Positions 13,485 to 27,100 of a DNA stretch of 64,000 nucleotides are shown here, one piece after another. The DNA is from Saturnia japonica (lineage: Eukaryota; Arthropoda; Insecta; Lepidoptera; Saturniidae), in assembly GCA_033032175.1 (NCBI GenBank), contig CM065310.1:8990001-9054000 (forward strand). The letters are read 5' to 3'. Numbering within the stretch: position 1 is the first letter of the stretch; every line of letters starts with the position of its first letter. Under the pieces are notes generated by a model. The model was not told the DNA's origin and ran no database searches. It saw only the letters and a program-made list of their open reading frames with translations. A program made the position numbers and the translations under genes.

Positions 13485-13560
13485 TTCCTATGATTTTGAG
13501 TCTTTCAAACGAGGCGTGAAGACAGCAGGCAGGAATTATATTGGTAACTGCCTACTAAAT
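13485..13560 (+). pseudogene. LINE reverse-transcriptase C-terminal scrap
   Basis: Reads DFESFKRGVKTAGR in one frame, resembling the SFKRxVKRxLLxR tail of CR1/jockey-type reverse transcriptases, then loses similarity. No more of the element is present nearby. Confidence 0.35.
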
Positions 13561-13667
13561 TTGTGTCACCGACGGTCGCTGTTGTTTGTGAACTATTTCG
13601 TACTTACTTACTATCAGAGGCTGCGCAGTCACTTTGCCTAGTTAGTATTACAAAAGTAAGAGTGTCA

Positions 13668-13802
13668 AGTTTTTTTTTTCGAACGACTACACTGTTAGCC
13701 CTAAGAGTTCTAGATCCCTGAACCGCAAAAGACGCTTGGCCGCATAAAAAAGGGCAACTAGTGCAAAAGAGCCAAAGTGGCCGAATCTGAGCTTGGGCTG
13801 TT
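13668..13802 (-). mobile_element. diverged 3' end of a jockey-family LINE
   Basis: A T-run followed by GACTACACTGTTAGCCCTAA mirrors the poly(A)-side end of the jockey copy at 58840-60723. Further in, GCCAAAGTGGCCGAATCTGA matches GCCAAAGTGGCCGGACCTCG there. It is a short, old, 5'-truncated copy on the - strand. Confidence 0.6.
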
Positions 13803-13899
13803 ACTATGTCAAGGCAAATGGATATAGGAGTAGAGAAAGATCTAAGAAGATATGGAAGAATTGTGTTGGAAATTATGTGTATAAAAGATGAAAAGATTG

Positions 13900-13995
13900 T
13901 GATGACAACTGTAAATAAGCGTGGAAGAGAAGTATTGTGGTGCCAACCCTACTTAGGTGGGATAACAATAAGAAGAAGACGACTGTTTCAGTTAA
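13900..13995 (+). repeat. RTE-like retroelement 3' end
   Basis: GCCAACCCTACTTAGGTGGG followed by ATAACAATAAGAAGAAGAC resembles the 3' end with AAG-rich tail of a common lepidopteran retroelement. The short frame over it (13806-14000) is probably derived from that element's reading frame. Confidence 0.4.
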
Positions 13996-15018
13996 CATAG
14001 GTAAATTATTATCACACAAGTGTACATGTTGTAAATTATGTGAAAAAGTATATTCAGTTTTAACTAGCAGCCGATATATTTTTTGAACTTCTCTGAAATG
14101 CTTGTGTATAAAATTTTACAACATATTGAAATCCACAGAGGTAGTGCTTTCAATTCCCGATATAGCCGACTAGATTGATCATGTCTCCTGCATTCCGGAT
14201 TAAAAGTAGATAATTGACCACCTACTAGCCATATAGGTAATAATCGAATATGTTAAGTTTAAAAAAGGAAAGGTGGATTATGGTCTCTACTTTTTTATTC
14301 AATATTATGAAGCAGAGTATAAAGGCTCTTACACACTATACTGGCGGCACGACCAGCGGGTACGCGGGTAATCCGCGGAACATCATTTCAGTCGAATTTG
14401 GAGCGGCGGCTCATTTTTTATGACAAGCACGTCAAGTATGTCGCCGGCACAGTATATCTTCAGAGTAGTGGAATGCAAATATGTATAAAAACCCGGACTT
14501 CTCAGCGCCATTAAAATAATATGATATAATATATATAGTGACCGACATGCCTGATTGCTACATACTAACATTTAAAAAACTTCGATAAAAATTGTAAACG
14601 AAATGATAATAATTCTTTCATCAGCCTCTCGTTAAATAAAGACCTCCTTAAAGAAACTCCATTGCAATCTATTAAAACCAAAATTATCAAGAGAATTGAC
14701 AAAGACTACTTTCAGTTAAAAGTACAAATAAATTTTCAACCCATCCGTTTCAATAAAACTCAAATTATTATCAACGTCGAGATCAAGCCTCATTTCCTTT
14801 GAGGAAACCTTTTTGTTGATCCGTTTCTTGTTATTTTGAGGGAAAAGATATTATTGCGCTCGATGAATTCGAAGATTTGCGTAAAAATTATAATGAACCA
14901 GCTTTTAATCATTTCTAGGGTCGAGGTGTTTATGTTTCTTTATAAATACTTATATATTGTGAAGTACACGATCAAAGAATGTTCGTCTCTAAAATGGGAT
15001 TTTGTGTCTTTGTTACAG

Positions 15019-15101
15019 ACATTTCATGAAAAGACACATGTTTTCAACGTCGACGAAAGCGGCCTGGTGGCTGGCTACATTCTTTAGTGTATTTGTTACA
15101 G
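15019..15101 (+). CDS. DIP-like gene, first coding exon (signal peptide)
   Basis: A pyrimidine-rich tract ending TTGTTACAG at 15018 gives an acceptor, so a non-coding exon probably lies upstream. The ATG at 15026 opens 25 codons: a basic start (MKRH), then a hydrophobic core (AAWWLATFFSVFV). The exon closes at 15101 before GTAAGATA. It ends one base into a codon (G), which is completed by GA of the next exon to give Gly. A longer open frame over the same stretch is in another phase and is not used. Confidence 0.82.
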
Positions 15102-18100
15102 GTAAGATATCATCTTATAAAATTATCTATTTAGTATAATTTAATACGTGTTAAAATTCTTTACACCTGTAGCGTATCCTTTACGTTCCCCCTCTACTCA
15201 CTGGCTCGACATAAAAATATAAACAAACTATAAATTTAATGAGTACTTTCCAATAACAAAATATTTATTTTTGTAACAAAAACTTATTAAAAAAAAATGT
15301 GTGTGTGTACCAGAGTACACAGGTAAGAAGTGAAACTTCTTTACGACATATCATTTTTCTACTATTTGCAACTTCACGAAAATGGGGTAGATAAGGCTTA
15401 AGCCTTAAGAAAAACAATTTTTCCTTATTAAATTAAAGCTATTTTATTATTATAGACATGCATACAATTAATGAGTAATTTATTTTATCATTGTTCTTAT
15501 TATAATATTATTGCTATTTATTTATTGTATTATATTTACAAGTTATGAATAAATAATTGGAATTATCTTTTCAAAGTAATACAATTATATGATGACAGTT
15601 AATCTTGTAGAAATGCAACGATTTTATAAAATTAAAAATGAATAAATAAATCATTAAAAACGAATAATTAAAAAAGATGTATTTTTATTTTCTAATCGTG
15701 TTTTGTTTTATTTTTAAATTATTATTTAATTTATATTTTTTATTGTTTTTATAATTAATAATGTTCACTAGATTACAGTCATATTTATTAATACTTGCTA
15801 ATTTTAACAGATTTATATACATTCACTGATACTTACAATCAAAAAGTGAGGTTAACCTCAAATAAATATTAAAATCATGCTCATACGTGTTGAATTTATA
15901 AAACGAAATATATTATCACTCTCACTTTTCTTGTAAATTCACTTAAATTTGAATAAGTCTTTTTATTTTATCACTTTCAAATTAATATATTGTTATTCTT
16001 ATTTCAAACCAAACTTCAAAACAAATATATTGTTGTTATTATTATAATATATTACATTATATTCTTTACGTCACTATACTAAACTTTGATAAAAAAAGCA
16101 ACATGGCGCGTAACCGAAAAACGTGACGATTGCTACAATATTTCTCCCATACGTCGCTAGAGAAGTTTCACTTCAAAAATAAATTAAAAATCCTAAATCA
16201 GCGGGACTCGAACTATCCACTACTCGTAGTATATATAACAGTGCGTATAAGTGTGATCATCACACAGCTAGATCAATTCGACGACGATCATATTCCTGCA
16301 AATCCTTAGATGTATGTATTCGTTTCTTTTTAGCGTCGGTCTGGTCAGGCACTTTTTCCCGTGTAGGTCCTATCCCGCGATAAGGAAATTCGTCCTAATA
16401 AATTGTAAAATTTTCAAATAATACTGCATTTTATTCATACTATTGACTTGAATAATTTTTTTCATCTGTGCCTAAAATTACACCTATAAAATATTTATAC
16501 AGACGCAGAATAGTAATTTGCCTACGTCTATAGAGTAAAATTGACTTGCCTAGTGAAACTATTAATCCCCTTATATTCGCGTCTGTTATATAATATATAT
16601 ATAAGACGGTCATGTTATTTGCACCTGCCTCGCAAAACACTAAGATATTAACCCCTATTAGAACAGTTTACATATTTCAAGGTAAATCCGAGGATCATTG
16701 TTACCGCGTTAGATTTTATCCGCCAAAATGTTACTCCAACGTAACACTATGCATAAGCCTGACCTAATTTAATGTTTGGAACTACCGATTCTATGTACAC
16801 AAATATGTAAGTTATTTTTGTTTTATAAATTACAGTATCTTGAAATTACAACACTGAAATAACACAGCTCTTCATTTGTGTCAAACAGAAATAATAGGTC
16901 TTTACCTATGAAATTGCCGTTCTGCAGTACTGGTCAATTCAAATCAAAATAATTTTTGTTTGGCTAAGAATTCTAATTTCAAATTAATTTTATTTTAAAA
17001 ACATGGAATTCTTTTTCCAAAAGTAGTCATTTGTTTATTGATTAGTGTTACATTTTCACCGCATTTCAATCTTTTTTGTCATCATGGATACGTTAAAAAT
17101 TCGAGTAATTATGTAATATGAGTACCGTCGTGGCAGCAACGCGGCACAAGCGGCACACAACATCAACGACGTTTACGGAGCTAACACTACAAACCAACGC
17201 ACCACCTGTTATTTATTGGTTTGCTCGCTTCCGTTCTGGGAATTTCGACCTGAAAAATGAACCTCGTGGTCGTCCGAAGACTTTGGTCGACAATGACGAA
17301 TTAAAGGCGATTGTGGAAGCTGATGATATACAATCTACGGATGAATTAGCAGCAGTTTTCGACGTTGGCGTCAAAACAATATTGGTCCATTTGCGTCAAA
17401 TTAGCAAGGTAAAAAAGCTTGACAAATGGGTGCCCCACGAACTCAATGATCGCCAGCGCGAAGTACGCGTCGAGACGTGCCTTGCACTGCTCAACAGACA
17501 CACAAATGAAGGAATTTTGAACTGCATTGTTACTTGCGATGAAAAATGGATTCTGTTTGATAACCGCAATTGCTCAGCAAGTTGGTTGGATCCTGGTTCA
17601 GCACTTACCTCTAGAAAAGTGATGGTCACTGTTTGGTGGTCTAGTGCCGGTGTGATTCATCACAGCTTCTTACCAAACGGGGTGAGCATTACTGCAGAGT
17701 TGTACTGTGAAGAACTGAACACAATGATGGAGAAGCTGGCACATCTCCAACCAGAATTGGTCAATCGCTCGTCTCCGCTGCTCCTGCACGACAACGTGCG
17801 ACCTCATACTGCACAGCAGACGGTCTCCAAGTTGCAAGAACTGGGGTTGGAAGTTCTCCGTCATCCGCACTACTCACCAGACCTTGCGCCTACAGACTAC
17901 TATTTTTTCCAGAATTTGGATAACTCCTTGGTGGGAAAAAAATTCAATACCCGAGAGGCAGTACAAAATGCCTTTGAAGAATTTGTTGCCTCCCGTCCAG
18001 CTGATTTCTTTAAGAAGGGCATCAATAAACTGCCACTGCGCTGGCAAAGATGCGTTGATTGCATGGGTGATTACTTCGATTAATACAAAACATAGGTAAA

Positions 18101-21100
18101 GACCTAATATTAAAAACACAGGAAATTATTGTTTTTAAAACTTCAACACAAATAACCTATTCTTTGAAACCATTCCAATGAGCCCCTTCTGTAATTTGGT
18201 GAGAACTTGGGTAACCTGCAGATTTCAGATGAAGGTATAGCATCAGGTTAAGGTTACCATATGTTTGCAATATCATTGAAGTAACATGATACCAAATTTC
18301 AAATTGATCAGACTTATGGAAGTTGTTTATATCTCGTCATTAACTGAGAAAGAGCTGATGATTTACAAATTGTTGAACGAGTCGTAGCTAAGAATACTCG
18401 AACAAAAAACCTATGAAACAAAAAAAACCAAATCAAAATTTTTATTCATCCGTTTCAGAACTACGATGCCACATAATAAATTTATAAAACCCCTCTGCTA
18501 CCGTCGAGGGTTAAATAAGAGCGAGTATTACTGATTTGAGATGAATTAGTGAAGATATTGTCATATTTATTAAAACAGAAGTATTGCACGTAGGAGATGG
18601 ATATTTATAGAAGACGCCTTTTATTGTATTACAGCTCTTTATTGTGCTTTACATGTATTAATAATATAATTTATAGTTTATGATGGCTTTACATTATATA
18701 AAAGAGAAATAAGTAGTTTTTATAATTACGTAATATCTGGGCGACCGAGCTATGCTCGGTGTCTTATAAAAAAAACACCTATCTAGATATACTTGAACTG
18801 TAAAACATCATCTGAATAATAAATTTCATCCAAATCGTTAGAGCCGTTTCTGAGAAACCAATTAAATATAGAAATAAATCGATAGATGTATTGTTACTAA
18901 TCCAATCATCGACATAGCTACGATACAACAATATAGAAGAGATAATGGATTTCAATTTATTGTAAACCAATTTTATTTCATTTATAAATGTATCCTGCTT
19001 TACTCTCTCGGGTAAATTCATTATGAGAATAATTGGAATTAATAAAAATAATAGAATTATACTTATGATTTAATTTTAATTAAGATCATCATCTAAAGTG
19101 TATGAATGAAAATTTGAATAGTAGATATAGATAAGTCGAGGTATTTACAACTCATTTATCGTATAGGCATTTGTGTCCCTTAATGTAAACCAATATTTTT
19201 CCACGCTTCAAAGATAGAAAATATTCGCAAAAGACAATTCCTAGCTGGATCAAAAAAAAAATTAACAATTATTATTTTTTATACGCAATAATATATATTC
19301 AGCTTCATGCAGTAAGATCAGTTATGCCACTGAGTGATATATCACATAAACGGTACAAAGTGTATCAAACAAAAATAAGATCCCGCCTACGTAGAAAAAG
19401 TTTGACAATATATTTTTGTAATCATTCTTCCGTTTGCGTCTTGTTCAAGTTAAAAACCTCTTAGGAAAAATTTAATTTGTTACAAAATTCATTGAAGTGG
19501 ATTAAGTGTTTCTTAAATAGCTTCCGCAAGAAATTAATAAAAATTAATTTTACGTTTTTAATGGTTATATCGTCTTCTAATAAATAGTAAAGTTCAATGT
19601 AATATTATGTTATATAATTTTTATACACTTGTGAAGCTTTTGTATATTCAGAAGACGTGGGTCTGCTCAAGCAAATGTATGCATTCAGAGCGGATTATGT
19701 TCTTTATGTATACAAGTATTATATTCACAGCTATGACAACAATAGACTGTACAAAGCTTTTCTATTATTAAAACTGTATCCAAAGCATTGTATTTTAAAT
19801 TTCCAAAGTAGGTAAGCGCCTACTAAGTATAAACATATAAAACCCTGTTTTATGTAGGTTTAATGTTGTCTAAACATCAAGAACGTTATTGAAAATCGGG
19901 ATTTTTAAATATTAATAATTACATTACAATATTTATATTGTTCTGTTTTACTAATGTAACTAAATTGATTTCTTGTGTGTGGGCTTAAAACGCTAGTTAA
20001 GAGTTATAAATTATTATCCTACCTTCTTTCTTTGTCTTTATCTTCTTTGTTATAAACTGATTTTTGGAAAGATGGTATTGTAATATGAGCAAAATCGCCC
20101 GATTTTTTTGCAATTAATAAATATTAACAGCAACTTGCTAGGGTGTGTTAGGTTGGCCTTGGGATAAAAAACAGCGTGACTGCGGCCGGCAAACATCAAA
20201 TCATATGCGTCCCGTATTATATTATATTTTTATAGTAGCATGGCAAATTGATAAGCGCAGTAGAATCCAAAGACGATGGCGACCACCGAGAGATTGGGAA
20301 TCCATCGGCGGTCGCCGCTGCTATGCCGGCTTTTATAAACATCTCTTCACGTTACGCTTGAAATATTACACTTTTCAATTCGGGCCGAGATTGAGATTAC
20401 TTTAAAACTGTGATTCCGAAAACCTTTTTATTAGCACAATACTAGATCAATACAAAACTGGCATTCTAAGAATGTTCCCGTTACCAAATTTTTTACTAAA
20501 TATTATAAAAACAAAATCACGTGGTTTTGCTCCTTCATGAATTTTCCTATAATTTTCATAAATCGTTCAATTCTCCTTCAAGATAAACACTACTCATAAT
20601 ACTGCTATTATTGGGAATTATAATGGAGCTAGAGCCAGACGAACGGAAGTCCTCGATCACGGAATACGTCATACGCGTTTATCATTATTTTGCTCACTAA
20701 CGGAAACAATTTTAGATGAATTCCTTTCATCAACATAATGATGTCAGAGGTGACTCTCGAAAGACTACCAACCACGGTTCACTATACAAAGAGGTTGTGA
20801 TAATTATTGACTATCATGATAATTATTATTATAATTATCATGGATAATATCATTATCATGAAAGACAGATAGGGCTCAGTTAAATTTCTTTCGGTATTTC
20901 TCTCTACTTGGGATAGCCCAACTGATGGACCCTACTGAAGATCACAGCCAAATAACTTTGTGTTGTGTTACTGCGGTGGGTAGGGTTTCCAGAGCACCTT
21001 GGGGTAAGGGGGTTCAAGCCCGGCAACGCGCTAGTGATACCTATGGTATTACAAGCGTCCATAGGCTACGGAAGCCTCTTACCACCAGGCGAGCCGTATA

Positions 21101-24100
21101 AATGTATGCCACCTTTGTAGTATAAAAAAAATTCTCAACAATGGCTTAAGTGTAATAGTTTATCTCAAATGAAGTGAATTTGTGTAAATAAATATTTTAG
21201 ATAAATTATAGAATACGGAAGCCTATACTTATTCTTACTTATTACAATATAATAATACATAAATAAATATTTCTCTGTTCGGACATTAACCATCCAAATA
21301 TTTACCAAAAAATTAAGATCCCATTTTGATAGATGTCAGTCTTTTTGACGTAAGTGTTGCATATATATTAATTTCAGGTCTTTAGAAATAAGGGACTAAA
21401 GTGTATACCGAATTAAAAAAGAACACATTAACACCGCTCGATAAACAGAAGTTATTGTCATTCTAACCCGCAAATGCCATAGCAAAAGTGCTGTTTTTTT
21501 ATACAACAAAGGTGGCAAATAAGCGTATATGGACGCTTGTAATAACATAGGTATAACTAGCGCCTTGTCGACCTTGAACTCCCTTACCCCAAGGATTTCT
21601 GGAAACCCTACCCACCGCAGAAACACAACACTAGTTTATTTGGCTGCGATCTTTTGTAGGGTGGAGGTATTCTACCAGTGGTACTGCCCCAAGTAGAGAG
21701 AAATGTCCAATGAAATTTCTCTTTACCGTACCTCTTTTTAACTTTCTTTAACCGGTAACTATGACCATTTTTTTTCTTCATGTGTATCAGGTTCATTCAA
21801 GCGTGAGTTCACTACCTCTCGTCTAAACTCGCCTTTATTAATCCTTAACAAAATATATATCGGAATAAACTGTAAATTAGACGGTAAGTATTTGGTTTTC
21901 ATATTCAATATTGCCAAATATGCGAGTTAAAATAGTTTACGAATAGCTTTAATACTGTTTCCTGACATAGAATAACGATGCTAATGAAATTATCAACTAC
22001 CGAGTTACGCTCCTCTTATTCTGACCAGCAATTTATTAAACTTTGTTTAATTTTATAAGTTAGTGAGCTGTTTTAGTTACCTAACAAATTAAATAATACC
22101 AGCAACTACGCGCGACTTCGTTCACAATTCTCCACAGTAAGAAAACACATCACTGAGAGCTAGCGTAGCCTAGTGTTTACAAAATCGTAGTTTCTTAAAA
22201 CTGTAATAACTTTTTATTGGATTTTTTAGATAAGGACCAAGTATCTAAGAAGTAAAACAAGAGATTTTTTTTTTTTTAATCTATCAAGTAATTTTTGCGT
22301 GACGCTCACAACGGTAAACCTCTACCATTTAATTTTTATAGTTTTCTGATACATAATCCATTCAAATTTTTTAAGCACCTATACTATACTTTGATTAACT
22401 TATTTCGTCATATATATCAACTATATTTTATACACTCAAAATATTAAACACAGTAAAATGATTTTGTAAATATTTAATATATAAAGAAATACAATAAAAA
22501 CATGTTGTCTTCCATAAATACATAAACGGCAAAATTACTACACAGTGTCTAATGGAAAGTACGGTACAGCCCAGAAATCTCAGAAGTCGTCGTTATAGTG
22601 CCGGCCTGCAGAAATATCTCTTTAAGCATCATTTTAAGGTTCTCATATCGCAGGAAGCAGGAAACATGCGATATTAAAAAAGGTGGCCAAATAAATAAAT
22701 ATTATTTAAATTTTTTAACATGATAAATTAACCGATTTGATATGATTTTAGGAGAAATGCCAATTCAAGCGGAGGTGGAACCGGAATTCCTTCAAGAACT
22801 GGAGAACCACACAGTAACGCAAGGACGCGACGTGCATTTCACATGTGTGGTCAACCATCTCTCTAACTACAGGGTGAGAAGCTCAAAGATTTCATTTTAT
22901 CGCGTAAATATATACACGCAAATATTTCAATAGATCGAAAAAAAGAATATGTACACGTAACAAATGTGTAGTGTATTTTATTATAACTTTTATATATTTA
23001 CTCATAAAACCTCATAGCTATATGTAAAACCATAAAATTAAGCACATGGTAAAACTATAAAAACGTACACAATAGACAAAAAGAAAAATGTTGATCGCCA
23101 ACTTATAAAGATATTATAGATAAAGTACTATTATGTTCGATACCGGTTTTCCGTATTTTATATAATTCATTATTTTATATAATGAACATACTAATATGGA
23201 TGACACTTGCAAGACAACCTTGATAAATTCCTAATGAACTACCTTGAATTTCGTGATACTGCAAATGTCAACGGTCTAATGTGACTTGTCTACATGTACA
23301 TTATTTGAATACACCAAATCGTATCTGTGATCAAGGTGTTTCATCAGCATTCAACAGTTGTTTAAATTGCGATCTGGTATTCAACCATGTGTCGGTTTTT
23401 ATTGTTTCAATTGCTACTTTAAATTAGCAATTGGTCTTAACCTATTTAGAGTCTTAAAAATTGGTATAACACCCACCATTGCTTCTCTTCTTGGATCCTG
23501 AAGCTTCAGAAACATGGTCCTTACTCTTTTCTGTATGAGAAGTGGTATTATTCTTAGCATTAAGATATATATAAAAAATTTAATGAAAATTTCTATACTT
23601 ATAAGTTATCTATGGTAAATCTAACATAGCAAGCAGCACCACAATTAATTATCTTCTAAGTAGTTTAAACCGTTGAATAATTCCTACCAAATGTTATTAA
23701 AAATATTATCATTTAAATAATAAAAGAACAAAATCACTCACAAGCGTAATAGCAATTATGACACGATATAGCAAATATATATAGTTAAATCAATATAGAT
23801 CGCTAAATATTTTCATCAATAACATAGCGTCTTTAAAAAAATAATCATAATCGTTATAAGTATATTTAGTAACTTATATACCGCGGGATCCAAAACTCGT
23901 TCTTGTAGAACCCGTAATCATTCACAAAAATGACAGTTTAATAAATGAATTGTAACAGAATGAAAGTGTAGCGCAAGAAACGTGACATTAACAATGTAAA
24001 GTAGGAAACAAAAATGAAACAACGTGTTAGTTGTCAAATAATTTAATTAGCAAATTTATTATCGTATTTATTATTATTTCCCACTATTTTAATATTTGCG

Positions 24101-27100
24101 TTCATGTACCAACATATATGCAAAGATACAGAAGATACCGAAATAATTTAATATTGTTTGACAATAATATTATTATATGTATAACTGCCAAATGGCATTG
24201 CAACAAAACTGTTGAATTAATCATAAACATAATCATATTAATTTAAGGTAAATAACACTTAAAAATAAACTTACTAATCTTTTCATATAATCTCTAAGTT
24301 AGTATAGTCTATATTTACCTCTAGTTACAACTCACTTAAATAACGAAAACGTAGTTAGTAATTCAAAAACTAAAATAGTTATATAATTTGGATACCTCAG
24401 CTATAAAATGTGGACTAGTGTACATTATACTTATTTAATAGACACATAAAAATGCCTTTGAATTATATAATTTCTATAGTTTTTAGAAATGTGTTCGCTT
24501 ATGGTAATGTTTTATTTTGTGTATCATTTTTAAGATTCATCAGTTCTTTACCTTCATCGTTTTGTTTATCTATAAAATAACTTTCAACTTCTTGTAAAGT
24601 TTTATCTTTAGTTTCTGGTAAATATTTATAAAGTATTACTACACAAATGATTGATGAAGTTCCATAGAACAAACAAGCACCGTGTATACCAAATACTCTA
24701 AAAATAAATGGAGATACTTTAAGGACTGTTGCCATCAGTGCATCGCTGAATAATCCCATAATAAACATAGCAGAACTTTTAAATTGCAAAGATATCATTT
24801 CACCATAAATAGATGTACTCATAATAATAGGACCACAGCTTATAGTTACCGAAAATGAGATTAACAAACATATCGATAAAACGTCATTTTCACCTATTAA
24901 CGATAATTTAATCAGATACAAATATAGTGATGTTACAAAAAGAAAACCTATACCAATTGAAGATGCTACTAATAATTGAGTTCTCCTCTTTAAGAAATTT
25001 GCGAGCACGCAGCCTACGTACATACCAAATACGGTTACACCGTCTAATATTAACATCCCTCTATATGCCATAGAGTCATTTTCTGTAATCTTCTTTATTA
25101 TGTGTATCGCGTATAGACTAAATGCTAATTTTCCCGACAAATGGCAAAGGGACATCATCAAAATACAAAGTAATATAGGTTTATAAAATTCTTGACAAAC
25201 AGTAATTTTACAAAAATTTATGAGTCGAAGATACCAAGTCTTCTTATCTCCATCGTGGCACTTACGATACTCTTTCTGGGATTTTATGAGGTATTCTAAT
25301 TCTTCCTCCGACTCTTTATCAACTCCTTTTAACCAACGATATGACTTAATACATTCCTCGTATCTCCCTTTAGTAGCTAGCCAATATGGTGACTCAGGCC
25401 AAATGAGTACAGTCATAGTAAAAGCAGAACATATAAATGCTAAAATTCCAATATTTTTCCAGTGATAAAAAGTGCCTATCGCATTAGAAGCCCATATTCC
25501 CCAGAAGAATGAAGCAGATTTAATAGTTAAAAATATTCCTCTATATTTTACGGATGTATATTCAGTGATTATAACCGGCAATATCGTATGGGCACCAGTT
25601 TGAGCCATACCTTGCATTATTTCACTGATCAAAATATGTGTTGTGTTCGTGCTGCAGTAAAAAACGATAAAAGCAACGAGAGAATTTACGCACAGAATTA
25701 TGAATGGTACTTTTCTACCGATGAACTCCGTGAATACAGGTAAAACGAATACCCATGGTATACCTCCGTATCCTATAACGGATGCTGAAAAAATAAAATA
25801 AAAAAAATAAATTACTTATAACAAATCATAACAACAAATTAGAACGTAATTGAGGGGGATTTAATCAATTTTAATAGAGATTCAAAATTCATCAAATAAA
25901 TAAGTAATAATGGCTTCACTTTTCCTCCTAATTTTGGCTTCATTTTTCTTCCTAATTTTTACTGTATTCTCTATTCATCATCCCAAAATTAACATTTAGA
26001 AATCGTTAAATTCGTTTATTTTTTAAATTTGACTTTAATAATAATTGAATTTACATTACATAGCCATGACTCCATATCTTCACTGACGGCATCTGTAGAG
26101 TTAGCCTCATTTCTTATCTGAGGGATGAGCACAGTGGGTGCTCCCGATGACATCCCAAGCAAGAAGTAAATCGTCCACACTCCGCTACAAACGAGCAGCT
26201 AAAAATATATTATAAACTTTTAGACTTTTTGAAAACAATGTAATATTTATTAAATTTTTTTCTAACTGGTCTAAACTTACACGTACTGTGTTTCCTTATA
26301 TGAAAAAAATTCTAATTTATATAAGTATAATAAAATGTTACACTAAAATCCTTATCGTTAAAGTTTATATAATATTATGTTTACCTGTCTGATGAAAGGC
26401 AGCCAGGAACACTTTTCTATTTCACCATCACGTTCACGTGTACTAACTTCTTTGTAATTTGAGTTCATGATTCACTGAGACGCTTTAAATAATATTTTTA
26501 TACTATAACACCCCTTTTTGGTACGTCGGGGGTTAAAAACATAACACCACAAACTATTCCAATAATTTATCGCATCACTGAATAAATTACAACAACAATG
26601 TCTGCATAGTTTTCAAGTTGATATGGCATAAGAAAATACACAGATTTTTATTTATACCATGAGCCTATATGCAATACTTGTTCTAAACCAGGTTCAGTGT
26701 TATCAGTTGCCAAATATGCGTATTTTACATTATGATAATTCGATTAGCATGATATATTATTGAATGATGGTTGTACTTTAGTTTTTAGCGACAACTTGTT
26801 AGTTTATTTTTATTGTGTCCTTAGTATAGATTATAATTACACAACCAGCACTAAGCAAAGTGTAGATTCGAGTGGGGTCCACATATTTTTACTCAGCTCG
26901 ACAGCGCTTACTTGCACGATAAAACTTGTTTTTCCGCTTACACCTTTGCAATTTAAAAATATAAATTAAGATGACGACAATATATTGATACTATTATATA
27001 TTTTTTAATATACACATGCACATACATGCACATGCACTTTATTATAATTAATTGTTACATTGTGTTACGTGCACTTTATTATAATTAATTGTACGTTTGA

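Noticed and set aside
14836..15087. 83-codon frame overlapping the DIP signal-peptide exon
   Set aside because: Wrong phase; the spliced frame from 15026 gives a signal peptide and joins exon 2 in phase.
16205..16290. Possible tRNA on the - strand (GTTCGAGTCCC motif)
   Set aside because: Only the B-box-like motif is seen; arms do not pair into a cloverleaf.
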